35,014 nucleotides of DNA from Hyella patelloides LEGE 07179 (GCF_900659865.1 NZ_LR213773.1:29329-64342), one strand, 5' to 3'; shown: positions 24,650 through 33,213, counted from the stretch's first letter. Notes: a model not told the origin generated them from the sequence alone. A program made the numbers and translations.

Positions 24650-24872
24650 TTTTTGCCCTTTTGTAAGTTGGGAAAAGCGATACTACAACTTAATAATCAC
24701 TGATTATATTGATTTATAGACTAATAGTAAAGGATGAATTATGAGTCCAAATAGTTTTTAGATTCTGTGGGATTATTTAGAGAAACGTAACGCACATCAG
24801 CAATAATTAACTTATTAATTTCATGTTCTCCTATGGAAAATCACAGTCTTTGACGTGTAGAGCAAGGTCAAC

Positions 24873-24967
24873 ACGGGAGTGGAATAGCGAGACAGTCTTG
24901 CAGGAGGGTTTCCCTCCGTAGAGAACTGTCTCAAGACGGCTCTCTGACCAAGAGCATTTCCTCCCGT
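24873..24967. repeat. Three-level nested hairpin (possible structured RNA)
   Basis: The outer stem is ACGGGAG (24873-24879) with CTCCCGT (24961-24967). The middle stem is GAGACAGT (24889-24896) with ACTGTCTC (24925-24932). The inner stem is GGAGGG (24903-24908) with CCCTCC (24912-24917) on a TTT loop. All three are perfect. An alternative pair GTCTTG/CAAGAC (24895-24900 with 24932-24937) overlaps the middle stem, so two folds compete. Confidence 0.65.
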
Positions 24968-25170
24968 CAATAAAATCAAGGATTAGGAGGAGGTAAGAGG
25001 TAGGTTTTTGAAAGAAGCTTCAACTTTTTCCAAAAACTTTCCCTCTTCAAAGAGGAGGCTTGTACCCCCTTTTTCTTGGTCGAAAGTTTAAAAGTTAAAA
25101 GTTATGTTTGGGATGTTTTAGATATCTTGACCGATACTTGCCACCTATATCCAGCAAAAAGGAGAATTTT

Positions 25171-25236
25171 GTGATTGAATTACTTTTCTCTTCTACGCTT
25201 TATCTTAGTGTGACTTTCGCTCTCTCAATCTCATAA
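25171..25236 (+). CDS. Candidate 21-residue hydrophobic peptide or gene remnant
   Basis: AAGGAG lies 6 bases before a GTG, one of the best ribosome sites in the window. The frame encodes VIELLFSSTLYLSVTFALSI plus a final Ser and stops at TAA. It could be a small membrane peptide, a leader peptide, or the surviving 5' end of a lost gene. No family match is recognised. Confidence 0.25.
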   Translation: MIELLFSSTLYLSVTFALSIS

Positions 25237-25507
25237 AATTCAGCGTCAAACTCATAGAAAAGCTCATAAAAAAACTATTGTTCCTCTGGGTTTTCAATTT
25301 TGAGAAATGTCTACTAAGTTAGATATGTTAGTCTCAAGATAGCGGTTTGCCTTTGGTAGCACTGCCACTATCGCTCTAATAATAATCAATCTTTAGAAAA
25401 GCCTCCTAATTTTTTTGCTCCTAACCTAATCCTGTAGGGCTATAAGTAGGTAAGCAAAATTATTTGTACATTAATGAAGTGTCCTCACATTCATCTTTTC
25501 CCCCCCC

Positions 25508-25536
25508 GCTCCCCTGCTTCCCCTGCTCCCTCTGCT
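25508..25536. repeat. CCCCTGC-type pyrimidine-rich tandem repeat
   Basis: Three to four degenerate units (CTCCCCTGC, TTCCCCTGC, TCCCTCTGC) follow a run of seven C residues, about 70 bases before the DUF4332 start. Confidence 0.65.
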
Positions 25537-25604
25537 ATGCCAAAATACACAATTAATTATGCCCAGGTACTTACTGGATAACTTCATTCACCAACGCCAA
25601 AAAA

Positions 25605-26018
25605 ATGCAACTTCGTTACTGGGAGATCGCTCTTATACCAGGATTGAGTACCAAAGAACAAGAATTACTCAGCCAAAATGGGATAAAAACAACTAGAGAT
25701 TTATTAATGAATAGCCAGACACCTCAAGCAAGAAATCTTTTAGCAAATAAGTTACAACTGCATATCAAACACATCAATAAATGGATTGCACTAGCAGATT
25801 TAGCGAGAATTCCTAGTGTGGGGTATCGATATTGTGGCTTACTATTACATTCGGGGATTGCTTCGACGAGGCAATTATCTCAAACACCATTACAAAGAAT
25901 ACATCCGAATATCAAACGTCTTTATGTCGCGACAATGCAACGTCAGGATTTAACTCCTTCTGTATCCCAGGTCAAAAAATGGATTGAAGAAGCAAGATTG
26001 CTGATGATGAATCGGTGA
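25605..26018 (+). CDS. DUF4332 (helix-hairpin-helix-like) protein
   Basis: The 137-residue protein contains two helix-hairpin-helix-like repeats. The first is IALIPGLSTKEQELLSQNGIKTTRDLL. The second is LADLARIPSVGYRYCGLLLHSGIASTRQL, and it carries the ALADLARIPSVG segment typical of DUF4332. Such domains resemble the nucleic-acid-binding modules of DNA polymerase X, RNA polymerase alpha and RuvA. DUF4332 proteins are common in cyanobacteria with no assigned role. The gene stands alone between two long non-coding stretches, and no Shine-Dalgarno is seen before the ATG. Confidence 0.87.
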   Translation: MQLRYWEIALIPGLSTKEQELLSQNGIKTTRDLLMNSQTPQARNLLANKLQLHIKHINKWIALADLARIPSVGYRYCGLLLHSGIASTRQLSQTPLQRIHPNIKRLYVATMQRQDLTPSVSQVKKWIEEARLLMMNR

Positions 26019-26230
26019 TTAATCTTAATAAGCGATCGCCTCGTTGCCTGCTACTCTGTAACTGAGATGATTATAGAACGAACTTTTCAGAAAACAAATT
26101 CTTTATTTTACTGAAGTAACTGGGTATTTCTCTTCATTACACACCCAAGCTAAAATCACCAAGAGATTTTCTCCTGATTTACAAAATAAGATATATAGAA
26201 GCAATCTACCAAAAACGGTGATTCGTCCTC

Positions 26231-26269
26231 AAAGTATTATTCAACCAAAACCAGATTGAATAATACTTT
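26231..26269. repeat. Perfect 14-bp stem-loop
   Basis: AAAGTATTATTCAA (26231-26244) pairs completely with TTGAATAATACTTT (26256-26269) around an 11-base loop. It lies about 210 bases past the DUF4332 gene and ends in TTTT, so it could terminate plus-strand transcription. It could equally be an element remnant. Confidence 0.55.
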
Positions 26270-26421
26270 TGAATTTAAAGATTAAATACTCGTCAATTAA
26301 TAATTTATGGGTAAAAATTATAATTTAAGTTATTTGTAGTTCAATTCTAAGCTTATTTTAAGCTAATCTTGACATTATAGTTGTGTCGATTAAATTAAAG
26401 ATAAATCCACAACTAAAAGCA

Positions 26422-26505
26422 ATGGAAAATCAGAAATTTTCAAGACGAGAAATCTTAACTATTATCGGAATGGCGTTAACTGCTGTACCAGTAATAGCAC
26501 AATAA
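26422..26505 (+). pseudogene. Stub encoding a Tat-type signal peptide, interrupted by a stop
   Basis: The ATG frame gives 27 residues, MENQKFSRREILTIIGMALT followed by AVPVIAQ. This is a good twin-arginine signal (FSRREIL, hydrophobic core, AxA-like end). A TAA follows exactly where a mature protein should begin. The same frame continues for 19 more codons (IASSSEFNPKALLRSNTLS) to a TGA at 26565. I read this as the 5' remnant of an exported protein gene; a short functional peptide is possible. Confidence 0.35.
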
Positions 26506-26685
26506 ATCGCTAGTAGTAGTGAATTTAACCCCAAAGCTTTACTGCGTAGTAATACTTTATCTTGAATTAAAAACATAGAATTTTAAGAGTGTCTTTGTTA
26601 TTAGTTACACAGCGCTCGATAATCAATTGGCTACTAGCAACGAGCCTAGTCAAATAATACACCACACTAAATTAACTAAATACAA

Positions 26686-26706
26686 TTAACAACTAACAAC
26701 TAACAA
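26686..26706. repeat. Heptamer repeat (YTAACAA, 3 units) before the reductase gene
   Basis: TTAACAA, CTAACAA and CTAACAA end 5 bases before the ATG at 26712, occupying the ribosome-binding position. Confidence 0.75.
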
Positions 26707-26711
26707 AAATA

Positions 26712-28256
26712 ATGAATATTCAAAAACACGCTACAACTATTACTCCTTTAGACAAATATAACCAAGAATTATTAAATAATGTCCATCCTTCAGATTGGAT
26801 TAATCCCACTCCCGCAGAATTGTATGATTTAGTAGTAATTGGTGCTGGTACAGCAGGATTAGTTACCGCCAAAGGTGCAGGGGGTTTAGGCTTAGGTTTA
26901 AAAGTGGCTCTTATAGAAAAACATCTCATGGGAGGAGATTGTTTAAATGTTGGTTGCGTCCCTTCCAAATGCTTAATTCGTTCTTCTCGCGCTGTCGCAG
27001 ATATGCGTGATGCTGGATCTTTAGGGGTGATTCCTCCCGAAGAGATTAAAATTCACTTCCCCACAGTGATGGCGAGAATGCGTCAAGTAAGAACAAAAAT
27101 TAGTCCTGTAGATTCTGCTATGAGTGCTAAGAAAGTAGGTGTGGATGTTTTTTTTGGCGAAGCTAGTTTTACCAGTAATGATACTCTTACTGTAAAAGGG
27201 CAAACCCTAAGATTTAAAAAAGCGGTAATTGCTACGGGTGCAAGAGCAGTCAAACCTCAAATACAAGGTTTAGAATCAGCAGGATATTTAACCAATGAAA
27301 CGGTATTTTCTTTAACCGAACTTCCTCCCAGATTAGCAGTTATTGGAGGAGGTCCTATTGGTTGTGAATTGGCACAATCTTTTCAGCGTTTAGGTAGTCA
27401 AGTTACTTTATTTCATCGTGGAAATCATATTTTAAATAAAGAAGATAACGAAGCAGCCGAAATAGTACAACAGGCTCTTATTAAAGATGGGATTCGCCTA
27501 ATTTTAGCCTGTCAGATGTCAGGAGTGGAAAAAACGGCTGAAGGTAAGATAATTCACTTTAGCTGTAATGGAAAATCAGAATCAATTGTAGTAGATGAAA
27601 TCTTAGCAGGTGCAGGAAGACAACCCAATGTAGAAAGCTTAAATTTGGAAGCTGTAGGCGTGGAATATGACCCTAGAAAAGGCGTTATTGTTAACGATAA
27701 CTTACAAACCAGTAACCCCAAAATTTATGCAGCAGGAGATATTTGCATGAATTGGAAGTTCACCCATGCAGCAGACGCAGCAGCCCGCATTGTCTTAAAA
27801 AATACCTTATTCTCTCCTTTTGGCTTTGGCAAATATAAATTAAGTGATTTAGTAATGCCTTGGGTAACATATACCCATCCTGAAATTGCCCATGTAGGAA
27901 TGTATGAAGAAGAAGCTCAAGCCAAAGGCATTGATTGTAACACTATCAAAATTGATTTTGATGATGTAGACCGCGCTTTAGCAGATGGTGAAACAGAAGG
28001 TTTCTTGAAAATTTTCCATAAAAAAGGCTCTGATGAAATTTTAGGCGCGACGATAGTAGCTTCTCATGCAGGAGAAATGATTAGTGAAGTAACTACCGCT
28101 ATTGTCCATAAAATAGGCTTAAGTAAGATGTCTAGCGTCATTCATCCTTATCCTACTCAAGCTGAAGCGATTAAAAAAGCTGCGGATACTTATCGTCGTA
28201 CTTTGTTAACTGAAAATACGAAAAAACTTTTAGGTATACTAACTAAGTTTTCTTGA
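26712..28256 (+). CDS. MerA-like FAD-dependent disulfide reductase
   Basis: The 514-residue protein is a class I pyridine nucleotide-disulfide oxidoreductase. It has the FAD motif VVIGAGTAGLVTAKGAGG (near 41), the redox pair in GGDCLNVGCVPSK (Cys77 and Cys82), the NAD(P) motif AVIGGGPIGCELAQSF, the FAD-binding IYAAGDIC, and the C-terminal dimer segment with the HPYPTQAEA active-site His. Similar proteins are annotated as mercuric reductase in cyanobacteria. It has no N-terminal HMA domain and ends KKLLGILTKFS, without the C-terminal Cys pair that binds Hg(II) in true MerA. A mercury role is therefore unlikely from sequence; the substrate is unknown. No mer genes are nearby. Confidence 0.92.
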   Translation: MNIQKHATTITPLDKYNQELLNNVHPSDWINPTPAELYDLVVIGAGTAGLVTAKGAGGLGLGLKVALIEKHLMGGDCLNVGCVPSKCLIRSSRAVADMRDAGSLGVIPPEEIKIHFPTVMARMRQVRTKISPVDSAMSAKKVGVDVFFGEASFTSNDTLTVKGQTLRFKKAVIATGARAVKPQIQGLESAGYLTNETVFSLTELPPRLAVIGGGPIGCELAQSFQRLGSQVTLFHRGNHILNKEDNEAAEIVQQALIKDGIRLILACQMSGVEKTAEGKIIHFSCNGKSESIVVDEILAGAGRQPNVESLNLEAVGVEYDPRKGVIVNDNLQTSNPKIYAAGDICMNWKFTHAADAAARIVLKNTLFSPFGFGKYKLSDLVMPWVTYTHPEIAHVGMYEEEAQAKGIDCNTIKIDFDDVDRALADGETEGFLKIFHKKGSDEILGATIVASHAGEMISEVTTAIVHKIGLSKMSSVIHPYPTQAEAIKKAADTYRRTLLTENTKKLLGILTKFS

Positions 28257-28301
28257 TTTTATTTGTGGTAGGTTAAGAAGCATTTATTTTGAGAAAATTT
28301 C

Positions 28302-29201
28302 TTAATAATTGCTAAACCAAGGATCGAGACTAAATCCGACTGCGCGATCGCGCAGCGCCTCGGCAGAGCCGAGATCGCAATTTCCTAATTCTAAAGCTAA
28401 TTGTAGAGCAACTTGGCGACCAATAGATGTTTCAAAAACCGAAGAGAATACTAAATCTAGATCGTGTTGCTGGCAAAATTGACGTAAATGACTGGGGAAT
28501 CCAGCGATCGCCGATTTAATCACAAAAACATCGCGCCAACCTTTTTCGTAGCAATCTTTCAATTGGCTAATGGTAGCGACAGATTCATCTAGTGCTAAAG
28601 AAGTGCTGTATGTTTCTTGAAGTACCATCATTTCCTGAAAATTTGATGGTGGTAAAGGTTGTTCGATAAATTCTATCATTTTGTTATTTTCAGTGACTTC
28701 TAACCATGCTTGAGCTTGCTTAATAGTTAACCCTCCATTGGCATCCAGTCTTAGTCGAGCATTATGGGGTAATTTAACGAGCAATTTTTTGAAAATAGCA
28801 ATTTCTTGGATTGTTTCATCAATACCAATTTTCCATTTAAATGTGGGGTTGCTAGACTTATTCTTTAACTGATATTCTTGCTCTAAAACTTGCTTACCTG
28901 TGGGTAATAAGTAGCAGTAATTCAATGAATTTTCGTCAACTTTTTTTATTTCTTGATTAAAACTTAGTAAAGCAGACTCAAAGCCAAATTGACAAGCTGG
29001 TAAGGTAGTGGGAATTTTTGTAATTATTTCTGAAGTTATAGTGTTTCCCTGTTGCTGACAAAATTGGGCTGCTTCTGCGGTGTCTTCTGAGCCAAACCAA
29101 GGAATAGGCGCAATTTCTCCTTGAGCAATTTTTCCTTCAGAATTTCTGAGGGTAATAATTATACCCTCACGTACTTTCCAAACTCCGTGGCTTGTACGCA
29201 A
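28302..29201 (-). CDS. menC: o-Succinylbenzoate synthase (menaquinone/phylloquinone pathway)
   Basis: This is an enolase-superfamily enzyme that dehydrates SHCHC to o-succinylbenzoate in phylloquinone synthesis, needed for photosystem I. The catalytic set is visible: the lysine motif FKWKIG, metal ligands in RLDANGG, FIEQPLPP and ALDES, and the second lysine in VIKSAIAG. The first standard start (TTG at 29201) gives 299 residues. Family-typical sequence continues upstream in frame (YQYHFHFKPYRRKFKKPL) with no ATG, GTG or TTG before a stop, so the true start may be ATT near 29258. The 3' end carries an inserted palindrome (SAEALRDRAV). It is last in the minus-strand run after crtR. Confidence 0.9.
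   Translation of the reverse strand: MRTSHGVWKVREGIIITLRNSEGKIAQGEIAPIPWFGSEDTAEAAQFCQQQGNTITSEIITKIPTTLPACQFGFESALLSFNQEIKKVDENSLNYCYLLPTGKQVLEQEYQLKNKSSNPTFKWKIGIDETIQEIAIFKKLLVKLPHNARLRLDANGGLTIKQAQAWLEVTENNKMIEFIEQPLPPSNFQEMMVLQETYSTSLALDESVATISQLKDCYEKGWRDVFVIKSAIAGFPSHLRQFCQQHDLDLVFSSVFETSIGRQVALQLALELGNCDLGSAEALRDRAVGFSLDPWFSNY
28341..28373. repeat. Palindromes within the menC coding region
   Basis: A perfect 14-base palindrome TGCGCGATCGCGCA (28341-28354, containing HIP1) is followed by the hairpin CTCGGC-AGA-GCCGAG (28359-28373). The block is much more GC-rich than the gene around it and encodes the stretch SAEALRDRAV. Confidence 0.75.
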
Positions 29202-29296
29202 GGGCTTTTTAAATTTACGCCGATAAGGCTTAAAGTGGAAATGGTATTGATTACTAATGGTAATTATCTCTGTTACTTATTACATGGTTAATAACT

Positions 29297-30172
29297 TTAG
29301 TGTTTGCCAAAGCGAATACCTAAGAAAATATCGTACAGAAAATTCCAAAAATTTTTGCCATCAAATAAACCCAAAGATTGTTCGCATCCTTTTGCATCTA
29401 AAAGAGATTTAGTCGCATAATAGGCTGGCTGATACCGATACCAAGGTATAGATGGCCAAAGATGATGAACTAGGTGATAATTTTGACCTAATATTAAAAT
29501 ATTTAAAATAGGACTAGGGTAAACTCTAGCATTTTTCCAGCGATTGCGTTCTTTAAATGGTCTATGAGGTAAATAATCAAAAAATAGTCCTAGAGCCATT
29601 CCTACTACTAAAGCAGGAACAAACCAAAAATTCATTACATAACCGATAAAATCGTAATGAATTGCGACTAATACTATTGTAACCAAAAATAAACGGCTGA
29701 GAAACCACTCTAATAGCTCATATTTGCGCCATAAGCGTCTTTTAAAGAAAAATATCTCATGGTAAAAAAAACGGGCTGCAATCATCCATAAAGGACCGCC
29801 TGTAGATACAAAATGATCTGGATCGTTTTCTGGATCGTTGACATTACCGTGATGTTGTAAGTGTACCCGTGTAAATACAGGAAAAGCAAACCCCAACATC
29901 AAGGCACTGAGATGTCCCAAAATTGCATTCACAATTCGATTACTGTGCGCGCTGTTATGAGAAGCATCATGAATAACTGTTCCTGACAAATGTAAAGCCA
30001 GAACATTGGCGATGAAACAATACCACAAAGAAAAATTTCCGACGAAATAACCCCACACCGAAGAAGCTATCAGCATCAGAGCTACTGCTGTCATCAAGAC
30101 AGTGAGATTAAAGCCTCCATGTGGCTTGAGGTACTCTTTGGGTACTGTTTGCAGCTTCTGAGCCAACTGCAT
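29297..30172 (-). CDS. crtR: Beta-carotene hydroxylase, CrtR type
   Basis: The 291-residue membrane protein belongs to the fatty-acid-desaturase-like hydroxylases. Its three histidine boxes are HDASHNSAH (from residue 68), HLQHHGN and HLVHHLWP, which bind the di-iron centre. Four or so hydrophobic stretches fit a membrane enzyme (VLMTAVALMLIASSVWGYF, LFLVTIVLVAIHY, and FVPALVVGMALGLFF near FDYLPHRPF). CrtR hydroxylates beta-carotene to zeaxanthin and is used for myxoxanthophyll in cyanobacteria. It begins 149 bases after purE and ends shortly before menC, all on the minus strand. The sequence distinguishes it from acyl-lipid desaturases mainly by the TVIHDASHN box and overall length. Confidence 0.93.
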   Translation of the reverse strand: MQLAQKLQTVPKEYLKPHGGFNLTVLMTAVALMLIASSVWGYFVGNFSLWYCFIANVLALHLSGTVIHDASHNSAHSNRIVNAILGHLSALMLGFAFPVFTRVHLQHHGNVNDPENDPDHFVSTGGPLWMIAARFFYHEIFFFKRRLWRKYELLEWFLSRLFLVTIVLVAIHYDFIGYVMNFWFVPALVVGMALGLFFDYLPHRPFKERNRWKNARVYPSPILNILILGQNYHLVHHLWPSIPWYRYQPAYYATKSLLDAKGCEQSLGLFDGKNFWNFLYDIFLGIRFGKH

Positions 30173-30321
30173 CGTGGTCTTTGCTCCTTACTTTAAAAAA
30201 CATACATCTTTCCTCGCGTAGTTTACACTACATTCTGCTTGGGGTAAAGATTTGTAACGTAGTCTCATTTTATATTGAGGTCAGACAAAATTAAGATGCT
30301 TTTGGTTTTTTTCATACTTTC

Positions 30322-30846
30322 TTACATTTGAGTTAAGTATTTCTGATAACCCAACTCATCTAATTTTTGCTGTTTGTTCAACACAGTTTGAGCTAAGTCT
30401 TGACGATATTCACTGACTTTCTCTAGCAGTTCTGGTATGTGGGAAGCAATTATTTGTATTGCTAATAAGCCAGCATTTTGAGCATTGCCGATGGCTACTG
30501 TAGCTACAGGTATTCCTCTGGGCATTTGCACAATAGAATAGAGTGAATCTAACCCTTGAAGGTTTCGTGTGGCAATAGGTATACCAACCACGGGTAAAGG
30601 TGTCAGAGAAGCCACCATCCCTGGTAGATGAGCAGCACCACCAGCACCAGCAATAATTACTTTAATGCCTCTTTTATGAGCATTATGGGCATACTCTACC
30701 ATCCTTTGAGGTGTGCGATGGGCAGAGACAATAGCTACTTCATGGCTAACGGCAAATTGTTCGCAAATTTTAATAGCTGCTTGCATAGTAGGTAAATCGG
30801 AATCGCTACCCATAATAATGCCAATTTCAGGTGTGGTTTTACTCAT
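30322..30846 (-). CDS. purE: N5-carboxyaminoimidazole ribonucleotide mutase (class I PurE)
   Basis: The 174-residue protein has the PurE motifs in order: [24 protein letters not shown] (catalytic His), [46 protein letters not shown] and NAQNAGLLA. It converts N5-CAIR to CAIR in purine synthesis, normally after PurK, whose gene is not here. It starts 35 bases after the phosphate transporter stop and is likely co-transcribed with it. Confidence 0.97.
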   Translation of the reverse strand: MSKTTPEIGIIMGSDSDLPTMQAAIKICEQFAVSHEVAIVSAHRTPQRMVEYAHNAHKRGIKVIIAGAGGAAHLPGMVASLTPLPVVGIPIATRNLQGLDSLYSIVQMPRGIPVATVAIGNAQNAGLLAIQIIASHIPELLEKVSEYRQDLAQTVLNKQQKLDELGYQKYLTQM

Positions 30847-30881
30847 GATGAGAAATCAATTTTATAGTTGAGAATTTAATG

Positions 30882-32114
30882 TCAATTTAAAAAATTTAAA
30901 CTGTTAAGAATCCTAAAAATAACTGCACCTAAAATAGCAGCAGCAGGAAGAGTAATTATCCAAGCTAGTACAATAGATTTAATGGTACTCCAGTCTACAG
31001 AATCTCTATTTTTCCATAAACCAATACCAACAATACTACCAACTAAAGTATGAGAAGTAGAAACAGGTAAGCCAATTCTAGAAGCTAAAAGAATAGTGGT
31101 TGCTGTGGCAATTTCGGCACAAAAACCCGTACTGGGTACAAGAGAAATAATATTTTCACCGACAGTGGCAATGACATTTTTACCTTGCACAGCTAAACCT
31201 AAAACAATACCTAAACCACCAATTACTAATATCCAAAAAGGAATGGGAATATTACCAAAAGGAATAGTATTAGTATCGTATACATAAACAATAGCAGCTA
31301 AAGGAGCGATCGCATTACCGACATCGTTCGATCCGTGAGCAAAAGCAACAAAACAAGCACTAATTACCTGAAATTTCGCCATTACAGTCTCTAAAGCTAA
31401 ATTATCTTTATTTTGCAGTATTTTGAGTTGTTGCCAACCATAGGTAGTCACAGAAATTGCAGCAACTCCACCCAAAGCCAATGATAAATCGTGGCGAGGA
31501 ATAGTTAAGCTCTCAAAAAGGGAAGATTGCCAAAATTTAGGAAAAACTATTGTTCCAAAAATTGCTACTAAGCCAGCACTTAACCAGGGAATCCATTCTT
31601 GTAATCTGATAATAGATTTACTCTCAAAAAGCGATCGCCATAAGATATTATAAAAGATAATGGCAACTATTCCACTTAAAATGGGAGTAGAAAGCCAACC
31701 TAAACAAATTTTACCAATACTTGACCAATCTACCGCATTTTTGCCCATTGCCACCCAACTAAAACCAGCAATTGCTCCTACCACAGCATGAGAAGAAGCC
31801 ACTGGTAAACCTTGGGAAGTGGCAATTTGCAACCATAAACCACAGGAAATTAATACCGCAATCATCCCTGTAACAAATATTTGAGGTTGAGTGACAAATA
31901 AATCGGGATTTACTACTTTACTGGCGATAGTAGCGGAAACTTCTCTACCAAAGATTACTGCTCCTGCAAATTCTAAAATACCTGCGATTATGATAGCTTG
32001 AGTAAGAGTAATTGCTTTTGAACCTACAGATGTCCCCATTGAATTGGCAACATCATTTGCACCTAAATTCCAAGCAACATATATGGCGAGACAAGCTAGT
32101 AAAAAAATAGTCAT
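30882..32114 (-). CDS. PiT-family inorganic phosphate transporter
   Basis: The 410-residue membrane protein has the two inverted PiT signatures: NLGANDVANSMGTSVGSKA near the N-terminus and AFAHGSNDVGNAIAPLAAI in the second half, plus GLPVASSHAVVGAI and GLPVSTSHTLVGSIVGIG. About ten membrane helices are predicted by eye. PiT carriers take up phosphate (or sulfate/metal-phosphate) with H+ or Na+ at low affinity. No pho box is recognised upstream. The gene leads the run PiT-purE-crtR-menC. A phosphate carrier and the PstS-like fusion at 9.1 kb are both in this window, but they are 20 kb apart and not evidently linked. Confidence 0.93.
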   Translation of the reverse strand: MTIFLLACLAIYVAWNLGANDVANSMGTSVGSKAITLTQAIIIAGILEFAGAVIFGREVSATIASKVVNPDLFVTQPQIFVTGMIAVLISCGLWLQIATSQGLPVASSHAVVGAIAGFSWVAMGKNAVDWSSIGKICLGWLSTPILSGIVAIIFYNILWRSLFESKSIIRLQEWIPWLSAGLVAIFGTIVFPKFWQSSLFESLTIPRHDLSLALGGVAAISVTTYGWQQLKILQNKDNLALETVMAKFQVISACFVAFAHGSNDVGNAIAPLAAIVYVYDTNTIPFGNIPIPFWILVIGGLGIVLGLAVQGKNVIATVGENIISLVPSTGFCAEIATATTILLASRIGLPVSTSHTLVGSIVGIGLWKNRDSVDWSTIKSIVLAWIITLPAAAILGAVIFRILNSLNFLN

Positions 32115-32346
32115 TAGAAATTGGGTATTAGAAATTAGTAACTGGTAATCGGAAAACTAGAAGAGAATTAATAAATTTATGATTAGACGATCGAGTATAA
32201 CTCCATATACTATGAAACTAAAAATCAAAATCAAAAAAATTAAGTATAAGTAAGAGTATTTTAAACAATATATAATTAATTGAATTAAAAAATCCACCAA
32301 AAGTATTTGATTTATTTTCTATTACTTGAATTTTGAAATTAGTCTA

Positions 32347-33090
32347 ATGATAGATTTTATTAATATTTATGATAGTGCTTTAGATCGAAGAATTTGCGAT
32401 CGCATCATTGAAATGTTTAATAGTAGCTCGCAGAAAAAGTCTGGAGTTACAGGACAGGGATTAAATTTAGAAAATAAACAAAGTGAAGATATTGCTATTT
32501 CTTTACAGCCAGAATGGACAAAAATTAACCAGGTAATTACACAAATTACTTTGGGTTATTTAGTAGATTATATGCGCTGTTACGCTCATCTATTGACAGG
32601 AGTATTGTCACCGCAAGTAAAAGATACCAAAACAGGGAAAAATGTTGCTTTAAAAGTAGAAGATATTGCGCATCTTAGTGATAAAGCGATCGCTAAAATT
32701 ATTGCTCGTCTCTACTATTTAGGAGTTGTTAATGCACAAAAATATGATAAAGGAATAGGCGGTTACTATCATTATCATTCAGAAATATATCCCGATCTTC
32801 ATAACAATCTAAAAACAAATAATAGCAATAGTAGTGAGAGTTTACATCGTGTTTTACTTTTTATGTATTATCTCAATGATGTTAGTGAAGGTGGTGAAAC
32901 AGAATTTTATTATCAAAAACGTTTGATTACTCCCCAAGCAGGAAGATTGGTAATTGCACCAGCAGGATTTACCCATACCCACAAAGGACATATTCCTTTA
33001 TCCGATGATAAGTATATTTTGACTTCTTGGGTTTTGTTTCAACCCGCAGAATATCTTTATAGCGAATTTGATTCACCAGAACATCTTTGA
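32347..33090 (+). CDS. 2-oxoglutarate/Fe(II)-dependent oxygenase, prolyl-hydroxylase-like
   Basis: I choose the ATG at 32347 (MIDFINIYDSALD, 247 residues) over a TTG 21 bases upstream. The C-terminal half is a double-stranded beta-helix: YYHYHSEIYP supplies the first metal ligands (H-x-E rather than the usual H-x-D), then HRVLLFMYYLNDVSEGGETEF, GRLVIAPAGFTHTHKGH (distal His) and DDKYILTSWVLF with a basic residue for 2-oxoglutarate. These are features of P4H-type oxygenases that hydroxylate proteins or small molecules. The target is unknown. The gene is divergent from the PiT gene and convergent with the large extracellular protein gene. Confidence 0.85.
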   Translation: MIDFINIYDSALDRRICDRIIEMFNSSSQKKSGVTGQGLNLENKQSEDIAISLQPEWTKINQVITQITLGYLVDYMRCYAHLLTGVLSPQVKDTKTGKNVALKVEDIAHLSDKAIAKIIARLYYLGVVNAQKYDKGIGGYYHYHSEIYPDLHNNLKTNNSNSSESLHRVLLFMYYLNDVSEGGETEFYYQKRLITPQAGRLVIAPAGFTHTHKGHIPLSDDKYILTSWVLFQPAEYLYSEFDSPEHL

Positions 33091-33213
33091 CTTTGAATCA
33101 GTTACTCGATCTCGGCTTTTGGCGATCGCTGATTATTGGAGAGGAAGGCGAAGACACAACTGACCATCTGACAGTAATTTTAATTGGACAACCAATGTGA
33201 AATCATCGTCATT

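Larger units (their letters stand above)
24650..25604. other. 955-base gap with structured DNA but no clear gene
   Basis: No family-recognisable protein is encoded on either strand. It holds the nested hairpins at 24873-24967, a smaller hairpin CCTCTT/AAGAGG near 25043, a three-unit AAGTTAA-like repeat near 25090, a 21-codon open frame with a good ribosome site at 25171, a GATAG/CTATC stem near 25338-25375, and a CCCCTGC-type repeat at 25508-25536. The region may be decayed DNA or may encode non-coding RNAs. Confidence 0.5.
26019..26711. other. 693-base gap with decayed-looking frames
   Basis: No intact gene is recognised. A 60-codon frame without a start codon runs 26077-26256 (ending SIIQPKPD). 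A long hairpin sits at 26231-26269, a Tat-signal-like stub at 26422-26505, and a heptamer repeat directly before the next gene. The stretch probably contains gene remnants. Confidence 0.5.

Noticed and set aside
24650-25604. tRNA or known riboswitch in the long gap
   Set aside because: No T-arm-like GTTCRANTC with acceptor pairing, and no riboswitch core I recognise.
26712-28256. True mercuric reductase
   Set aside because: No HMA domain, no C-terminal Cys pair and no mer neighbours; only the general disulfide-reductase core is present.
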